DNA of 64,000 nucleotides from assembly GCA_046327915.1 (NCBI GenBank), contig JAXLXO010000009.1, positions 1 to 64,000 of the forward strand. Reading direction: 5' to 3'. The position numbers and the translations under genes are program-made. The notes under the pieces are model-generated. The model ran no database searches, was not told where the DNA came from, and saw only the letters and a list, made by a program, of their open reading frames with translations. How positions within the stretch are numbered: position 1 is the first letter of the stretch; every line of letters begins with the position of its first letter. Positions 1 to 8,439 of this stretch are shown piece after piece. The stretch is from VGTK01 sp046327915 (GTDB lineage: Bacteria > Desulfobacterota > Binatia > UBA12015).

Positions 1-352
1 CGGCGCTGCACGGCAGCGCCGGCAGCGGCACCGCCGGCTGCTCCGCGTCCGGCGCCCACGTGACGCCGCTCGCGTAGCCGATCCGCGACCCCGGGTTGTA
101 GTCGTACCGCCAGGCGATCCAGCCGTCGTGATTGACACTCGTCGCGACACCGTGCTCGGAGAGCGGCATCGCGGCGATCGCGGGGATCGGAGTCGGCGTC
201 GGCGACGTGTCGGGCGACGAGGAGCCCGAGCCGCCGGATCCGCAGCCCGCGGCCACGACCGCGGCGAAGCCCGCGAGCAGTAGCGTGCGAACCACCGCGG
301 CCGGCGCGCGCCACCGCGTCCGCTCGTTGATTGACCAGAGTGCCTGCTTCAC
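1..352 (-). CDS. Repeat-type lipoprotein, partial (continues beyond left edge)
   Basis: Reading leftward from a GTG at 352, the protein starts with a basic N-terminus, a hydrophobic stretch and the lipobox VAAGC, so it should be lipid-anchored. A Ser/Thr/Pro-rich linker follows (SPDTSPTPTPIP), then a globular start (SEHGVATSVNHDGWIAWRYD) that resembles the start of the mature part of the neighbouring upstream gene. The GTG overlaps the stop of that gene by 4 nt (GTGA), implying translational coupling. Only about 117 codons are inside the window, so the fold cannot be confirmed; it is probably a paralogue of the next gene. Function unknown. Confidence 0.7.
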   Translation of the reverse strand, partial: MKQALWSINERTRWRAPAAVVRTLLLAGFAAVVAAGCGSGGSGSSSPDTSPTPTPIPAIAAMPLSEHGVATSVNHDGWIAWRYDYNPGSRIGYASGVTWAPDAEQPAVPLPALPCSA

Positions 353-1584
353 GGCGACACGTCTTCCCGCGGCAGACGCCAGGCGACGGGTCCTGCCGCC
401 GTTCCGGCACCGCCGACATTCCCCGCGACGCCGACGACGAGATCACCGCTCATCGCATTCGCGTAGGCGGAGTCGATCCCGCCCGGCGCGTTCAGCAGCG
501 TCTCGATGCGCCATCCGTCCGCGGCGCGACGCCAGACCACCGCGCGCTCGCGCAGGCTCGCCAGCGCGCAGTTGCCGGCGATCCGGTCACCACTGGTCGC
601 GACGACCGTGCAGGTCCGGAAGCTCTCCGCGATCGGCAACTCGCGCACGCGCCAACCATCCTCCGGAGTTGCCTCCCACACGACGGGCTTCGTCCCCGAA
701 GCGCCGTCGCTCGATCCGGCGATCTGCCTCGTGTCGATCGCGACCGCCGAGCCGGTCACACCGCCGTCAAGCAACGGGAGGCGAACGATCTCGAACGATT
801 CGTCCCGGGGCGCCCACAGCAGCGGCACGAACTGTCCCGCCGGCGCACCGTCGGGTACACCCTGTCCCGCGATCCGGCCGGCGGCATCTGCTGCGAGCGC
901 GCCGGTGCCGGCCGCATAGCCGTCCGTCGGAAGCGGCTCCCAGGTCGTGCCGGGCGCGCGCCAGAGAACCGGCACGACGGTCTGGTAGCCGGGTCGGCCG
1001 GGGACCGGCCGCAACGACTTTCCGAGGAAACGGCCTCCCGGCACCGGCAGCGTCTCCCCGACCAGGATGCCGGTCGGATCGCAGCACGGTACGAGCGGCG
1101 CGACTTCTCCATCCGCGCCGAACGCGGTCGGCAGCGGCGTGGCACGCGGTCGGGGCAGCATGTCGCCGACGTACCAGTCGCTCTCTCCGACGCGGATGCC
1201 CTCGACCCCGCCTCTCGCACACGCCGGCGACGCGGCACCGACCGGGCAGCCCGGCACCGGCGGATCGCCCGCCCCGGGGCCGGCATCCGGCGGGAGAACG
1301 ATCATCGGCCCGCCGCTCTGCACGTGGTGGATCGAGATCCAGCCCCGCGCATTGACGCCGGTCGCGTAGGCCGACACGAACGTCCCGGGCTCGAGCAGCA
1401 GCATGGGCTCGATGCCCGCTCCTGCGATCGGCGTCTGCGTCGCTGCCGGGCTCGGCAGCGACGTGGTGGTCGGTGCGGGCGTCGGCGATGCGGAGGGCCC
1501 CCCGGACGAGCCGTCGGAGCCGCACGCCGCGAGCGCCAGCGTCAACACGACCAGCCACGACCGCCCGGATCCGCGCTGCTGCAT
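349..1584 (-). CDS. HAF-repeat-like lipoprotein
   Basis: A lipoprotein of about 411 residues. The ATG at 1584 is chosen because an AGGGAGGG stretch lies 7-9 nt upstream and because it places a signal peptide with lipobox LALAAC at the N-terminus. After a Ser/Pro/Thr-rich linker the protein carries repeated units of the kind AxAxDxxxxIAGxxxxxG (for example AVAIDTRQIAGSSDG, AADAAGRIAGQG, GDRIAGNCA). These resemble the HAF/extracellular-repeat family, which is predicted to form beta-propeller-like surface proteins. No catalytic motif is seen. It is the first gene of a two-gene lipoprotein unit; the downstream member looks like a paralogue. Family assignment rests on repeat pattern only. Confidence 0.7.
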   Translation of the reverse strand: MQQRGSGRSWLVVLTLALAACGSDGSSGGPSASPTPAPTTTSLPSPAATQTPIAGAGIEPMLLLEPGTFVSAYATGVNARGWISIHHVQSGGPMIVLPPDAGPGAGDPPVPGCPVGAASPACARGGVEGIRVGESDWYVGDMLPRPRATPLPTAFGADGEVAPLVPCCDPTGILVGETLPVPGGRFLGKSLRPVPGRPGYQTVVPVLWRAPGTTWEPLPTDGYAAGTGALAADAAGRIAGQGVPDGAPAGQFVPLLWAPRDESFEIVRLPLLDGGVTGSAVAIDTRQIAGSSDGASGTKPVVWEATPEDGWRVRELPIAESFRTCTVVATSGDRIAGNCALASLRERAVVWRRAADGWRIETLLNAPGGIDSAYANAMSGDLVVGVAGNVGGAGTAAGPVAWRLPREDVSP

Positions 1585-1744
1585 GACCCGCCCTCCCTGC
1601 CCGCGACCGCACGACACATGCGACGACACGCGTGCCGGCTACCACGACTCGAGGCCGGGACGAAGCGGAATTCTTCACGCGACGCGGCGGACCGTGCGTG
1701 CGATGGATGCGCTGCACCCATCGCACGCCAGCCGCTGTCGCGGC
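1585..1744. other. Intergenic gap with no feature recognised
   Basis: About 160 bases separate the aldolase/dehydrogenase stop from the lipoprotein start; both genes run on the minus strand. It should hold the promoter of the lipoprotein pair. I see no clear sigma70 hexamers, RNA structure or terminator with a T-run. Confidence 0.4.
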
Positions 1745-3865
1745 TCAGCGCGGGAAGGCCGCTGCCACGCCTCCGTCGACCGGCAGCGTCGCACCGGTCG
1801 TCGGCGTCACGTTCGCCGCGAAGAACACCACTGCCTTGCCGACGTGCGCGCCGCTGATCTTCGCGCGCAGCAGGTTGCGCTCACGGTAGTGCTCCTCGAG
1901 CGCGTCGGGCGCGATGCCCTTCGACTTCGCGCGGTCCGCGCCGATCTCCTGCCACAGGCCCGACTGCGTCTCGCCCTCGGCGAACACGGCGTCGGCGTTG
2001 ATCATGTTGACCCGGATGCCGAATGGCGCGAGCTCGATCGCAGCGACCTTGCCGAGCTGGTGTCCCGCGGCCTTCGACGCGCTGTACGCACCGAAGTCGG
2101 CGCCCGGACCGAATACGTTCTTCGACGCGTTGATCACGATGTTGCCGCCGAGCCCCTGCTGCTTCAGGACGCGCGCGCCCTCGCGCATGGTCAGGAAGTA
2201 GCCGCCGAGGTTGACGTCGATGACGCGCTGCCAGTCCTTCTGCTGCGTCGCCGCGAGCGCCGACACGTGCGCGATGCCGGCGTTCGGCACCACGATGTCG
2301 ACGCCGCCGAACGTGCGGCACGCGTGCGCGAACGCGTCGCGCACCGAGTCCTCGTTCGTCACGTCCATGCGGATCGCCGTGCAGCAGTTCGATCCGCCGG
2401 CCTTGGCGACGCGCTCGCGCGCACGATCGAGACCCGCCGCGTCGACGTCGGTCAGCACCACGTGCGCGCCCGCCTTCACCAGCTCGAGGCAGATGCCGAC
2501 GCCGATCGCACCCGCGGCTCCCGTCACCACTGCGACCTGGCGCGCGAGCGGCTTCTCGGCCTCTTTCCCCAGCTTCGCCTGCTCGAGGCTCCAGTACTCC
2601 ATGTCGAACAGGTCGCCGTCGGGCAGCGGCTCGTAGCGCCCGAGCGCCTCGCCCTGCGCCTTCACGCGCAGCGTGTGCTCCGCGATGTCGGCGGCGATCG
2701 CCGCGTCCTTGCGGCTCTTGCCCATGCCGAAGAGGCCGACGCCGGGGATCAGCAGGACGCGCGGGTCCGGATCGAGCTTCGTGCGCTTGACGTTCTTCGC
2801 CGCGACCTGGGCCGCGAAGTAGGCGTCGTAGCGGCCGCGGTAGTCGCGGATCTCGCCGTCGAGCTGCAGCGCGAGCTTCTCCGCGTCGTCGAGCGCGAGG
2901 CCCGGAAGGAAGAGCGCGTGCGCCTTGGTGCGGATCACGTGGTCCGGCGTCAGCGGACCGCGCGACGCGAGCGTGCCGCACGCGGAATCCGCGAGCAGTG
3001 CGAGGATCTCGGCGTTCACGCGGTGCTCGAGGATCATGCGCTTCCACGGAATGTCCGCGTTGCCGCTCTCGGTCGCGAGGCGTCCGCGCAGGATCGGCGC
3101 GATCGTCGCCGCGCGTGCCTTCGCCTGCTCGACCTCCGCGTCCGTGATCTTCGCAGCCGCCGCCGCGACGCCGCTCTTCGCGCGCGCGGCGAGGTACTTC
3201 TCGGCGCGGTCGACGTACGCGATCGTGCGCTCGTAGCTGGTGCGCGCGTCGTCGGCGAAGGTGAAGAAGCCGTGCTTCAGCAGCACCATCGCCTCGACCT
3301 TCGGATCGCGCTCGTAGACCTCGGCCGCGAGCTTCGCGAGCGCGAAGCCGGGCATCACGTACGGCACGATCGCGACCTTGTCGCCGAGCGCCTCGCGGAT
3401 GATCTTCTCGCCGTCGGGCTGGTTCGTGAGCGCGAGGATCGCGTCGGCGTGCGTGTGGTCGATGAACTTGTGCGGCAGGAACGCGTGCAGCAGCGTCTCG
3501 ACCGACGGGTTCGGCGACGTCGAGTCGAAGAGGTTGGTGCGCTGCTGGTTGACCATCTCCTCGTCGGAGAGGCCGCCGAGGCTTCGCAGCGCGCGCAGCG
3601 GCTCGAGGCGCATCGCGGGAAGGCCCGCGGGCTCGATCGAGTCGAGGTCCCAGCCGCTGCCCTTCACGCAGATCGCGTCGACCTCGTCGCCGAGCACGGT
3701 GCGGACGCGCGTCTTGACGGACGTGTTGCCGCCGCCGTGCATGACCAGGTCGGGGTCCTGCCCGATGAGGCGCGAGGTGTAGACGCGCAGGGCGAGGTCC
3801 TCGCCGGAAGAGGCCAGGCGCTCGCGGAAGGCGCGCGCGTCGTCGTCGGACCAGCGGCTCTGCAT
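1745..3865 (-). CDS. Bifunctional class II aldolase / short-chain dehydrogenase (RhaD-ADH type)
   Basis: A 706-residue fusion, close to the usual length of the bifunctional rhamnulose-1-phosphate aldolase/lactaldehyde dehydrogenase family. Residues about 1-430 are a class II aldolase domain with the phosphate-binding HGGGNTSVK (43-51) and the metal-binding HTHAD (137-141). Residues about 440-706 are a short-chain dehydrogenase with the nucleotide motif TGAAGAIG (448-455), NAG (528-530), catalytic Ser581 and YSASK (Tyr594, Lys598). The ATG has GGAG 7 nt upstream. In the family the aldolase yields lactaldehyde, which the second domain oxidises. No rhamnose isomerase or kinase gene is nearby, so the real sugar substrate is open. 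Confidence 0.88.
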   Translation of the reverse strand: MQSRWSDDDARAFRERLASSGEDLALRVYTSRLIGQDPDLVMHGGGNTSVKTRVRTVLGDEVDAICVKGSGWDLDSIEPAGLPAMRLEPLRALRSLGGLSDEEMVNQQRTNLFDSTSPNPSVETLLHAFLPHKFIDHTHADAILALTNQPDGEKIIREALGDKVAIVPYVMPGFALAKLAAEVYERDPKVEAMVLLKHGFFTFADDARTSYERTIAYVDRAEKYLAARAKSGVAAAAAKITDAEVEQAKARAATIAPILRGRLATESGNADIPWKRMILEHRVNAEILALLADSACGTLASRGPLTPDHVIRTKAHALFLPGLALDDAEKLALQLDGEIRDYRGRYDAYFAAQVAAKNVKRTKLDPDPRVLLIPGVGLFGMGKSRKDAAIAADIAEHTLRVKAQGEALGRYEPLPDGDLFDMEYWSLEQAKLGKEAEKPLARQVAVVTGAAGAIGVGICLELVKAGAHVVLTDVDAAGLDRARERVAKAGGSNCCTAIRMDVTNEDSVRDAFAHACRTFGGVDIVVPNAGIAHVSALAATQQKDWQRVIDVNLGGYFLTMREGARVLKQQGLGGNIVINASKNVFGPGADFGAYSASKAAGHQLGKVAAIELAPFGIRVNMINADAVFAEGETQSGLWQEIGADRAKSKGIAPDALEEHYRERNLLRAKISGAHVGKAVVFFAANVTPTTGATLPVDGGVAAAFPR

Positions 3866-4015
3866 GGGGATCTCCGGATGTGTCTCGAACGGATGGGTCG
3901 CTCGTGGTTGCGGCAGGGAGCGCCAGGGGCGCCTCGAGCCGTCCGCCCTTCATAGCCGACCGCGCACGGCGCGGGCCAGCCTGACGCGCGCGACGGAATG
4001 CGATAGGAGCACGCC

Positions 4016-4861
4016 ATGGCTTCCGCGACCTCCGCGACCGTCCGCCGCGCCGACCTCCCAGGCGTCACCATCGAGTGGGAGGAGCACGGCTCCGGTGCGC
4101 GCCCGCTGGTCCTCGTGCACGGCTTCACCGGCAGCCGCGACGACTTCGCCGACGTCGTCGCCGACCTCGCCGATCTGGGCCGCCTCGTGCTGCCCGACCA
4201 GCGCGGCCACGGCGGCTCGTCGAACCCCGGCAGCGGCTACGACTTCGCGCAGCTGGTCGCCGACCTGCGCGGCTTCTTCGACGCGGCGGGCATCGAGCGC
4301 GCCGATCTGCTCGGCCACTCGCTCGGCGGCATGGTCGCACTGCGCTTCACCCTCGCGCACCCCGAGCGCGTCGCGTCGCTGCTGTTGATGGACACCGCCG
4401 CCGGTGCGGTGCCGCCGGTGTCGCGTGCGCTCGACCGCATGCTCGACGTCGTCCGCCGCTCGGGGATGCGGCGCATCGTCGAGGGCGTGGAGTCGATGAC
4501 GCTCGCCGGCGAGGACCTCGACATCGCGCGCGTCGAGGGCGAGGACCGCTTCCGCGACCGCGCCCGCGCGAAGCTGGAGGCGCTCGACCCGCAGGCGTTC
4601 CTGACGCTGGCACCGATGCTCTCCGAGCAGCAGTCGATCGCGCCGCGTCTCGGCGAGATCCGCTGCCCGACGACGGTCCTCGTCGGCGAGCGCGACACGC
4701 CGTTCCTGCCGACCTCCGACGAGCTGGTGCGCGGCATCGCCGGCGCGCAGCTGGTCGTCATCCCCGGTGCGGGGCACAGCCCGCAGAAGTCCGGCCGCGC
4801 GGCGTGGCTCGCAGCCGTGCGGGCGCACCTGCGGCGCGTGCGAGGGGATCAGACGGCGTAG
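4016..4861 (+). CDS. Alpha/beta-fold hydrolase
   Basis: A 281-residue cytosolic hydrolase. The triad is visible: Ser102 in the elbow GHSLGG, Asp227 in GERD and His254 in GAGHSPQ. The oxyanion region is VHGFTG (34-39). A four-helix-like cap lies between residues 130 and 210. The ATG has AGGAG 6 nt upstream. The gene stands alone, divergent from the aldolase/dehydrogenase across a 150-base gap that must hold both promoters. Its last 13 bases overlap the end of the truncated toxin remnant on the other strand. The family covers esterases, epoxide hydrolases, haloperoxidases and C-C hydrolases; the substrate cannot be told from sequence. Confidence 0.9.
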   Translation: MASATSATVRRADLPGVTIEWEEHGSGARPLVLVHGFTGSRDDFADVVADLADLGRLVLPDQRGHGGSSNPGSGYDFAQLVADLRGFFDAAGIERADLLGHSLGGMVALRFTLAHPERVASLLLMDTAAGAVPPVSRALDRMLDVVRRSGMRRIVEGVESMTLAGEDLDIARVEGEDRFRDRARAKLEALDPQAFLTLAPMLSEQQSIAPRLGEIRCPTTVLVGERDTPFLPTSDELVRGIAGAQLVVIPGAGHSPQKSGRAAWLAAVRAHLRRVRGDQTA

Positions 4862-4956
4862 GCCGCAACCGACTGGAGGTACTGCGTGGCCTGCTCGACT
4901 CCGTTCAGGTGGTCGATGACGATCACGGAGTCCAGCAGGACGCGCTCACCACGCAC
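4849..4956 (-). pseudogene. VapC-like PIN toxin, N-terminal remnant
   Basis: A 35-codon frame starts at a GTG (4956) that overlaps the antitoxin stop by 11 nt, the arrangement typical of vapB-vapC pairs. It reads VLLDSVIVIDHLNG, matching the N-terminal strand and first acidic residue of PIN ribonucleases (the usual pattern is lDtnvli.l.g). After VEQATQYLQ it reaches a stop at 4849-4851. Beyond this point lies the 3' end of the hydrolase gene on the opposite strand, so the remaining three quarters of a normal toxin of about 130 residues, including the later acidic residues, is gone. It is almost certainly inactive. A short genuine gene is possible but unlikely. Confidence 0.65.
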
Positions 4957-5176
4957 TGCGGATCCGGTTCTGCCACGCGAGCCCGTCGCCGCGTTTCCAG
5001 ATCCCGCGCGTCCGCGTCAGAACGTCACCGCCGACTCGCCGATGAGGGTCGGCCTCCCTTCGGAGCAAGGCGATGGCTTCGCGAAGCAACGCCGTTCGGG
5101 CGACGTTGCGACGTGCAGCCTGGCGATCGAGCCACTTCCTGTCGCGCTCGTCGAGCGAGATCACGGTCCTGACCAT
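4946..5176 (-). CDS. Ribbon-helix-helix antitoxin, VapB/CopG-like
   Basis: A 76-residue protein beginning MVRTVISLDERDRKWLDRQA, the strand-helix start of ribbon-helix-helix DNA-binding proteins, followed by a second helix (ARTALLREAIALLRREA). Such proteins dimerise through the strand, bind their own operator and neutralise a PIN toxin with the C-terminal part. The toxin frame that follows is truncated, so this looks like an orphan antitoxin left after toxin loss. It may persist as a decoy antitoxin or an autonomous repressor, or may be decaying. The ATG is the only plausible start. Confidence 0.75.
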   Translation of the reverse strand: MVRTVISLDERDRKWLDRQAARRNVARTALLREAIALLRREADPHRRVGGDVLTRTRGIWKRGDGLAWQNRIRSAW

Positions 5177-5238
5177 GCCCGCACGCTACCACCGCGGTTT
5201 TCGCGGCGGCAATGTCGCAGCGGACATGATCTTTCCGC

Positions 5239-5862
5239 TCACGCCGGCAGCGGGTCGCGGATGAGCTGGCGGATCTGCTGGAACTCCGGCGCGTCGGCGG
5301 TGCGCACCCACTCGAGCAGCACGGCCTCGACCGTCGTCGGCACGGCGCCGGCGCCGATCTGGCGCTCGACCGCGACCTCGTAGTCGCGGCGGAAGCGCGA
5401 CGACATCGCGTCGACGACGATGTGCGTCTCGAGCTGCGCGGCGATGAGCTCGTGCACCGTCTGATTGACGCACGCCTGCGCCTCGATGCCGGCGATCACC
5501 ACCTGCGTGCGCCCGGTCTCGCGCAGCGCCTCGACGAAGTCAGGCTCGCCGACGCACGACATGGTGCGCTTCGAGATGGGCGTCGTGTCCGCGGGCAGGA
5601 TGTCGCGCAGCACCGGCGTCGTGTGACCCAGGCCCTCGGGATACTGCTCGGTGACGAGGATCGGCACGCCGACGAGCTTCGCGCCCTCGATCAGCCGGCG
5701 CGCTGCCTCGACGACGCGCGCCCCCTCGTGCAGGTGCGGGATGTACCGCTCCTGCACGTCGATGATGACGAGCACGCTCTCGTTCCGGTCCAGCAGGCCG
5801 GACGACATCTCGTCTTCCAGCTCGAACTCCTGAAGGTCTTCCCCGTCTTCGTCGTGGCGCAT
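5239..5862 (-). CDS. Isochorismatase-family cysteine hydrolase
   Basis: A 207-residue protein of the isochorismatase-like fold. The catalytic triad of the family is visible: Asp35 in VIIDVQ, Lys98 in SKRTMSC and Cys131 in EAQACVNQT, with the expected non-proline cis-peptide region just before the cysteine. The first 25 residues are acidic and not part of the fold. The ATG at 5862 is chosen because the frame upstream is Arg-rich and overlaps der. Relatives include nicotinamidases, N-carbamoylsarcosine amidases and the YcaC group; the EAQACV signature is closest to the latter general hydrolase class. It lies downstream of der on the same strand with a gap of about 46 bases. Substrate unknown. 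Confidence 0.87.
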   Translation of the reverse strand: MRHDEDGEDLQEFELEDEMSSGLLDRNESVLVIIDVQERYIPHLHEGARVVEAARRLIEGAKLVGVPILVTEQYPEGLGHTTPVLRDILPADTTPISKRTMSCVGEPDFVEALRETGRTQVVIAGIEAQACVNQTVHELIAAQLETHIVVDAMSSRFRRDYEVAVERQIGAGAVPTTVEAVLLEWVRTADAPEFQQIRQLIRDPLPA

Positions 5863-5908
5863 GCCGCCGTCATAACGGACGACGCGCGCGCGCGCAGCGC
5901 TCCGCCGC

Positions 5909-7516
5909 TCAGCGGCGCGGTTTCTTCGCCCGCGGCTGGGTCGGTCTCTTCTTCGCCGCGACGCGCTTCTTGTGCGGCGCCGGCGTGCTGCCGAGCTTCG
6001 GACGCTTCGGCTTCGGAATGCGCGCCTTCGGCTTCGCCCCCGCACCGGTGCGCGGCTTCGCTCCGGAGCGCACCGTCGGCACGGCGCCCGGAGCGGGTTC
6101 CTCGCGCCGGCCCTGCCGCTGTCGCGCGCTGACCTTGAGCGGCACGCCGACGAGTCCGAACTCGTCGCGCAGGCGGTGCGTCAAGAACCGGATCCACGCC
6201 TGCGGCAGCGGCGCGCGCTGGCTGCCGAAGAGCACCACGTGCGGCGGCGACGCGCTCGCCTGCGTGGCGTAGAAGATCTTCACGATGCGGCCCTGCTCGG
6301 TCGGCGGCGCCTGCGCCTCGATGGCGGCACGCACCACGTCGTTCAGGCGCGCCGTCGGCACGCGGCGGCGGAACGACGCGACCACCGTGTCGACCGCGGC
6401 GAAGAGCTTCCGGATGCCCGTGCCCTCCAGCGCGCTGAGACGCAGCACGGGCAGCGGCGGCCATTGCGGCAGGCGCTTCGCGATGGTGTCGTGGCACTGC
6501 TCGACGGCGAGCTCCGGTGCCAGGTCGGCCTTGTTCACCGCGACGACCAGCCCGCGCCCCTTGCGCCACGCGAGGTCCGCGAGACGCATGTCCTGATCGG
6601 TCACGCCGACTTTCGCGTCGAGCACGAGGATCGCGACTTCGGTCCGCATCAGCGCGCGCAGCGAAGCGCCCGCGGCGTACGACTCGATCGGCTCGTCGAT
6701 GCGGCTCGGACGGCGCAGTCCCGCGGTGTCGACGACCACGTACTCGCGCCCCGCGTGCTCGATCCGCACGTCGACCGCGTCGCGCGTCGTTCCCGGTGTC
6801 GCGTCCACCAGCGAGCGCTCGAAGCCGACCAGGCGGTTCAGCAGCGAGGACTTTCCGACGTTCGGACGCCCGATGAGCGCGATGCGCGCCGGCGCCGTCG
6901 ACTCCGCGGCCGCCTCCTCGTGCTCCTCGTCGCCGTCCGCCAGCGCAGCGTCCGCCTCGGCGTCGCTCTCGTCCTCGGCCAGCGGCGGGAACGTCCGCTC
7001 GATGCGCTCCCACAGCTCGTCGATGCCGAGGCCGTGCGCCGCGGACACCGCCACCAGGTCGGCCTCGCCGAGCTCGAGGAAGTCGATGGTGCGACTCTCC
7101 TGGTTGCCGCGGTCGATCTTGTTCACCGCGTAGATCGCCGGAATCCCGAGCTGGCGGATGCGGCGTGCGACCGCGACGTCGGCCGGCGAGAGTCCGGCGC
7201 GCCCGTCGAGCACGTAGATGATCTGGTCGGCCCGCGCGATCGTCGCGAGGCTGCGGTCGTGGACACGGCTCGCGAGCTGTCCCGGCTCGGACTGCTCCTC
7301 GATGCCGCCGGTGTCGACGATCTCGTAGACGCGCCCTTCGCGGCGCAGGGTGCCGCGGTTCTCGTCGCGCGTGACGCCCGGCGTGTCGTAGACGATCGCC
7401 TTCTGCCGGCGGAGAAGCCGGTTGAAGAGCGTCGACTTGCCGGCGTTCGGGCGTCCCGCGATCGCGATGACGATCGGCGCGCCGGCCGGACGTGCGGTCT
7501 TCGGTGTGGTCGTCAC
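5909..7516 (-). CDS. der: Ribosome-associated double-GTPase Der (EngA)
   Basis: Der has two tandem GTPase domains and assists 50S subunit maturation. G1 motifs are GRPNAGKS (21-28) and GRPNVGKS (216-223), with NKID near 132 and a second NKAD further on; a KH-like domain follows. The linker between the G domains is strongly acidic (EDESDAEADAALADGDEEHE). The C-terminus carries an extra tail of about 60 residues rich in Lys, Arg and Pro, which makes the protein 535 residues, longer than typical homologues. The GTG start overlaps the era stop by 4 nt and is the only start that begins just before the first G1 motif. Confidence 0.95.
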   Translation of the reverse strand: MTTTPKTARPAGAPIVIAIAGRPNAGKSTLFNRLLRRQKAIVYDTPGVTRDENRGTLRREGRVYEIVDTGGIEEQSEPGQLASRVHDRSLATIARADQIIYVLDGRAGLSPADVAVARRIRQLGIPAIYAVNKIDRGNQESRTIDFLELGEADLVAVSAAHGLGIDELWERIERTFPPLAEDESDAEADAALADGDEEHEEAAAESTAPARIALIGRPNVGKSSLLNRLVGFERSLVDATPGTTRDAVDVRIEHAGREYVVVDTAGLRRPSRIDEPIESYAAGASLRALMRTEVAILVLDAKVGVTDQDMRLADLAWRKGRGLVVAVNKADLAPELAVEQCHDTIAKRLPQWPPLPVLRLSALEGTGIRKLFAAVDTVVASFRRRVPTARLNDVVRAAIEAQAPPTEQGRIVKIFYATQASASPPHVVLFGSQRAPLPQAWIRFLTHRLRDEFGLVGVPLKVSARQRQGRREEPAPGAVPTVRSGAKPRTGAGAKPKARIPKPKRPKLGSTPAPHKKRVAAKKRPTQPRAKKPRR

Positions 7517-8439
7517 AGTCCGAGCTCCCCGAGCGTGTGCACCTTGGTGAACCACTTGTCGTCGACCTTCACGTGCAGCTCGAGGTAGACGCGAACGCCG
7601 AGAAAGCGCTCCAGCTCGTGCCGGGCGTGCTGCCCGATGTGCTTGATGCGCGCGCCCTTCTCGCCGAGCACGATGGCGCGCTGCGAGGTCCGCGCGACCA
7701 GGATGGTCGCGGCGATCACGACCAGATCCTTGCCCTCGCGCTCCTCGAAGCTCTCGATGCGGACCGCGCTCTGGTAGGGCACCTCCTCGTGCGTCGCGAG
7801 CAGCAGCTGCTCGCGCACGATCTCCGCCGCGAAGAAGCGCTCCGGCAGGTCGGTCTGCATGTCGGCCGGAAAGAGCGCCGGCGACTCCGGCAGGTGCTGC
7901 TCGACCGTGACCAGCAGCTCGTCGACGTTCGCGCCGTCGAGCGCGCTCACCGGCACGACGTGCTTCCCGGGCAGCAGCTCGCCGAGCTGGTGCGACAGCT
8001 CGAGCAGGCGCGCACGCGGCACGCGGTCGAGCTTGTTGAGCGCGACCACGACCGGCTGCTTGACGTTCGCCAGCTCGCCCGCGAGCGTGCGGTCCTCGGC
8101 GACGATGCCGGCGATCGCGTCGATCACCCAGAGCGCCACGTCGGCGTCGGCGAGGCTCTGGCGCGCGGTCTTCACCATGCGCTCGCCCATCAGGTTGTGC
8201 GGCTGGTGCAGCCCCGGCGTGTCGACGAAGAGGAACTGCGCGTTCGCCCGCGTCTCGACGCCGAGGATGCGATGCCGCGTCGTCTGCGGCTTCGGCGTCA
8301 CGATGGCGAGCTTGCGGCCCATGATGCGGTTCAGCAGCGTCGACTTGCCGACGTTCGGCCGTCCGACCAGCGCCACGAAGCCCGCGCGATGTCCCGATGC
8401 GGTCTCTTCCGCGCCCTGCTGCAGCTCGTCGTCGATCAC
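7513..8439 (-). CDS. era: GTPase Era
   Basis: A 308-residue Era: G1 GRPNVGKS near the N-terminus, then TPKPQTTRHRI (the Era effector region), DTPG and NKLD, followed by a C-terminal KH domain with GEKGARIKHIG. Era binds the 3' end of 16S rRNA and licenses 30S maturation. The GTG at 8439 overlaps the rnc stop by 4 nt. The order rnc-era is conserved in many bacteria, here extended by der downstream with another 4-nt overlap, so these three ribosome-biogenesis genes are probably translated from one message. Confidence 0.95.
   Translation of the reverse strand: MIDDELQQGAEETASGHRAGFVALVGRPNVGKSTLLNRIMGRKLAIVTPKPQTTRHRILGVETRANAQFLFVDTPGLHQPHNLMGERMVKTARQSLADADVALWVIDAIAGIVAEDRTLAGELANVKQPVVVALNKLDRVPRARLLELSHQLGELLPGKHVVPVSALDGANVDELLVTVEQHLPESPALFPADMQTDLPERFFAAEIVREQLLLATHEEVPYQSAVRIESFEEREGKDLVVIAATILVARTSQRAIVLGEKGARIKHIGQHARHELERFLGVRVYLELHVKVDDKWFTKVHTLGELGL

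Noticed and set aside
1403..3955. Long 850-codon open frame on the plus strand opposite the aldolase/dehydrogenase
   Set aside because: It is Arg/Val/Asp-rich without motifs, antisense to a gene with complete catalytic signatures. Such open antisense frames are expected at this GC content.
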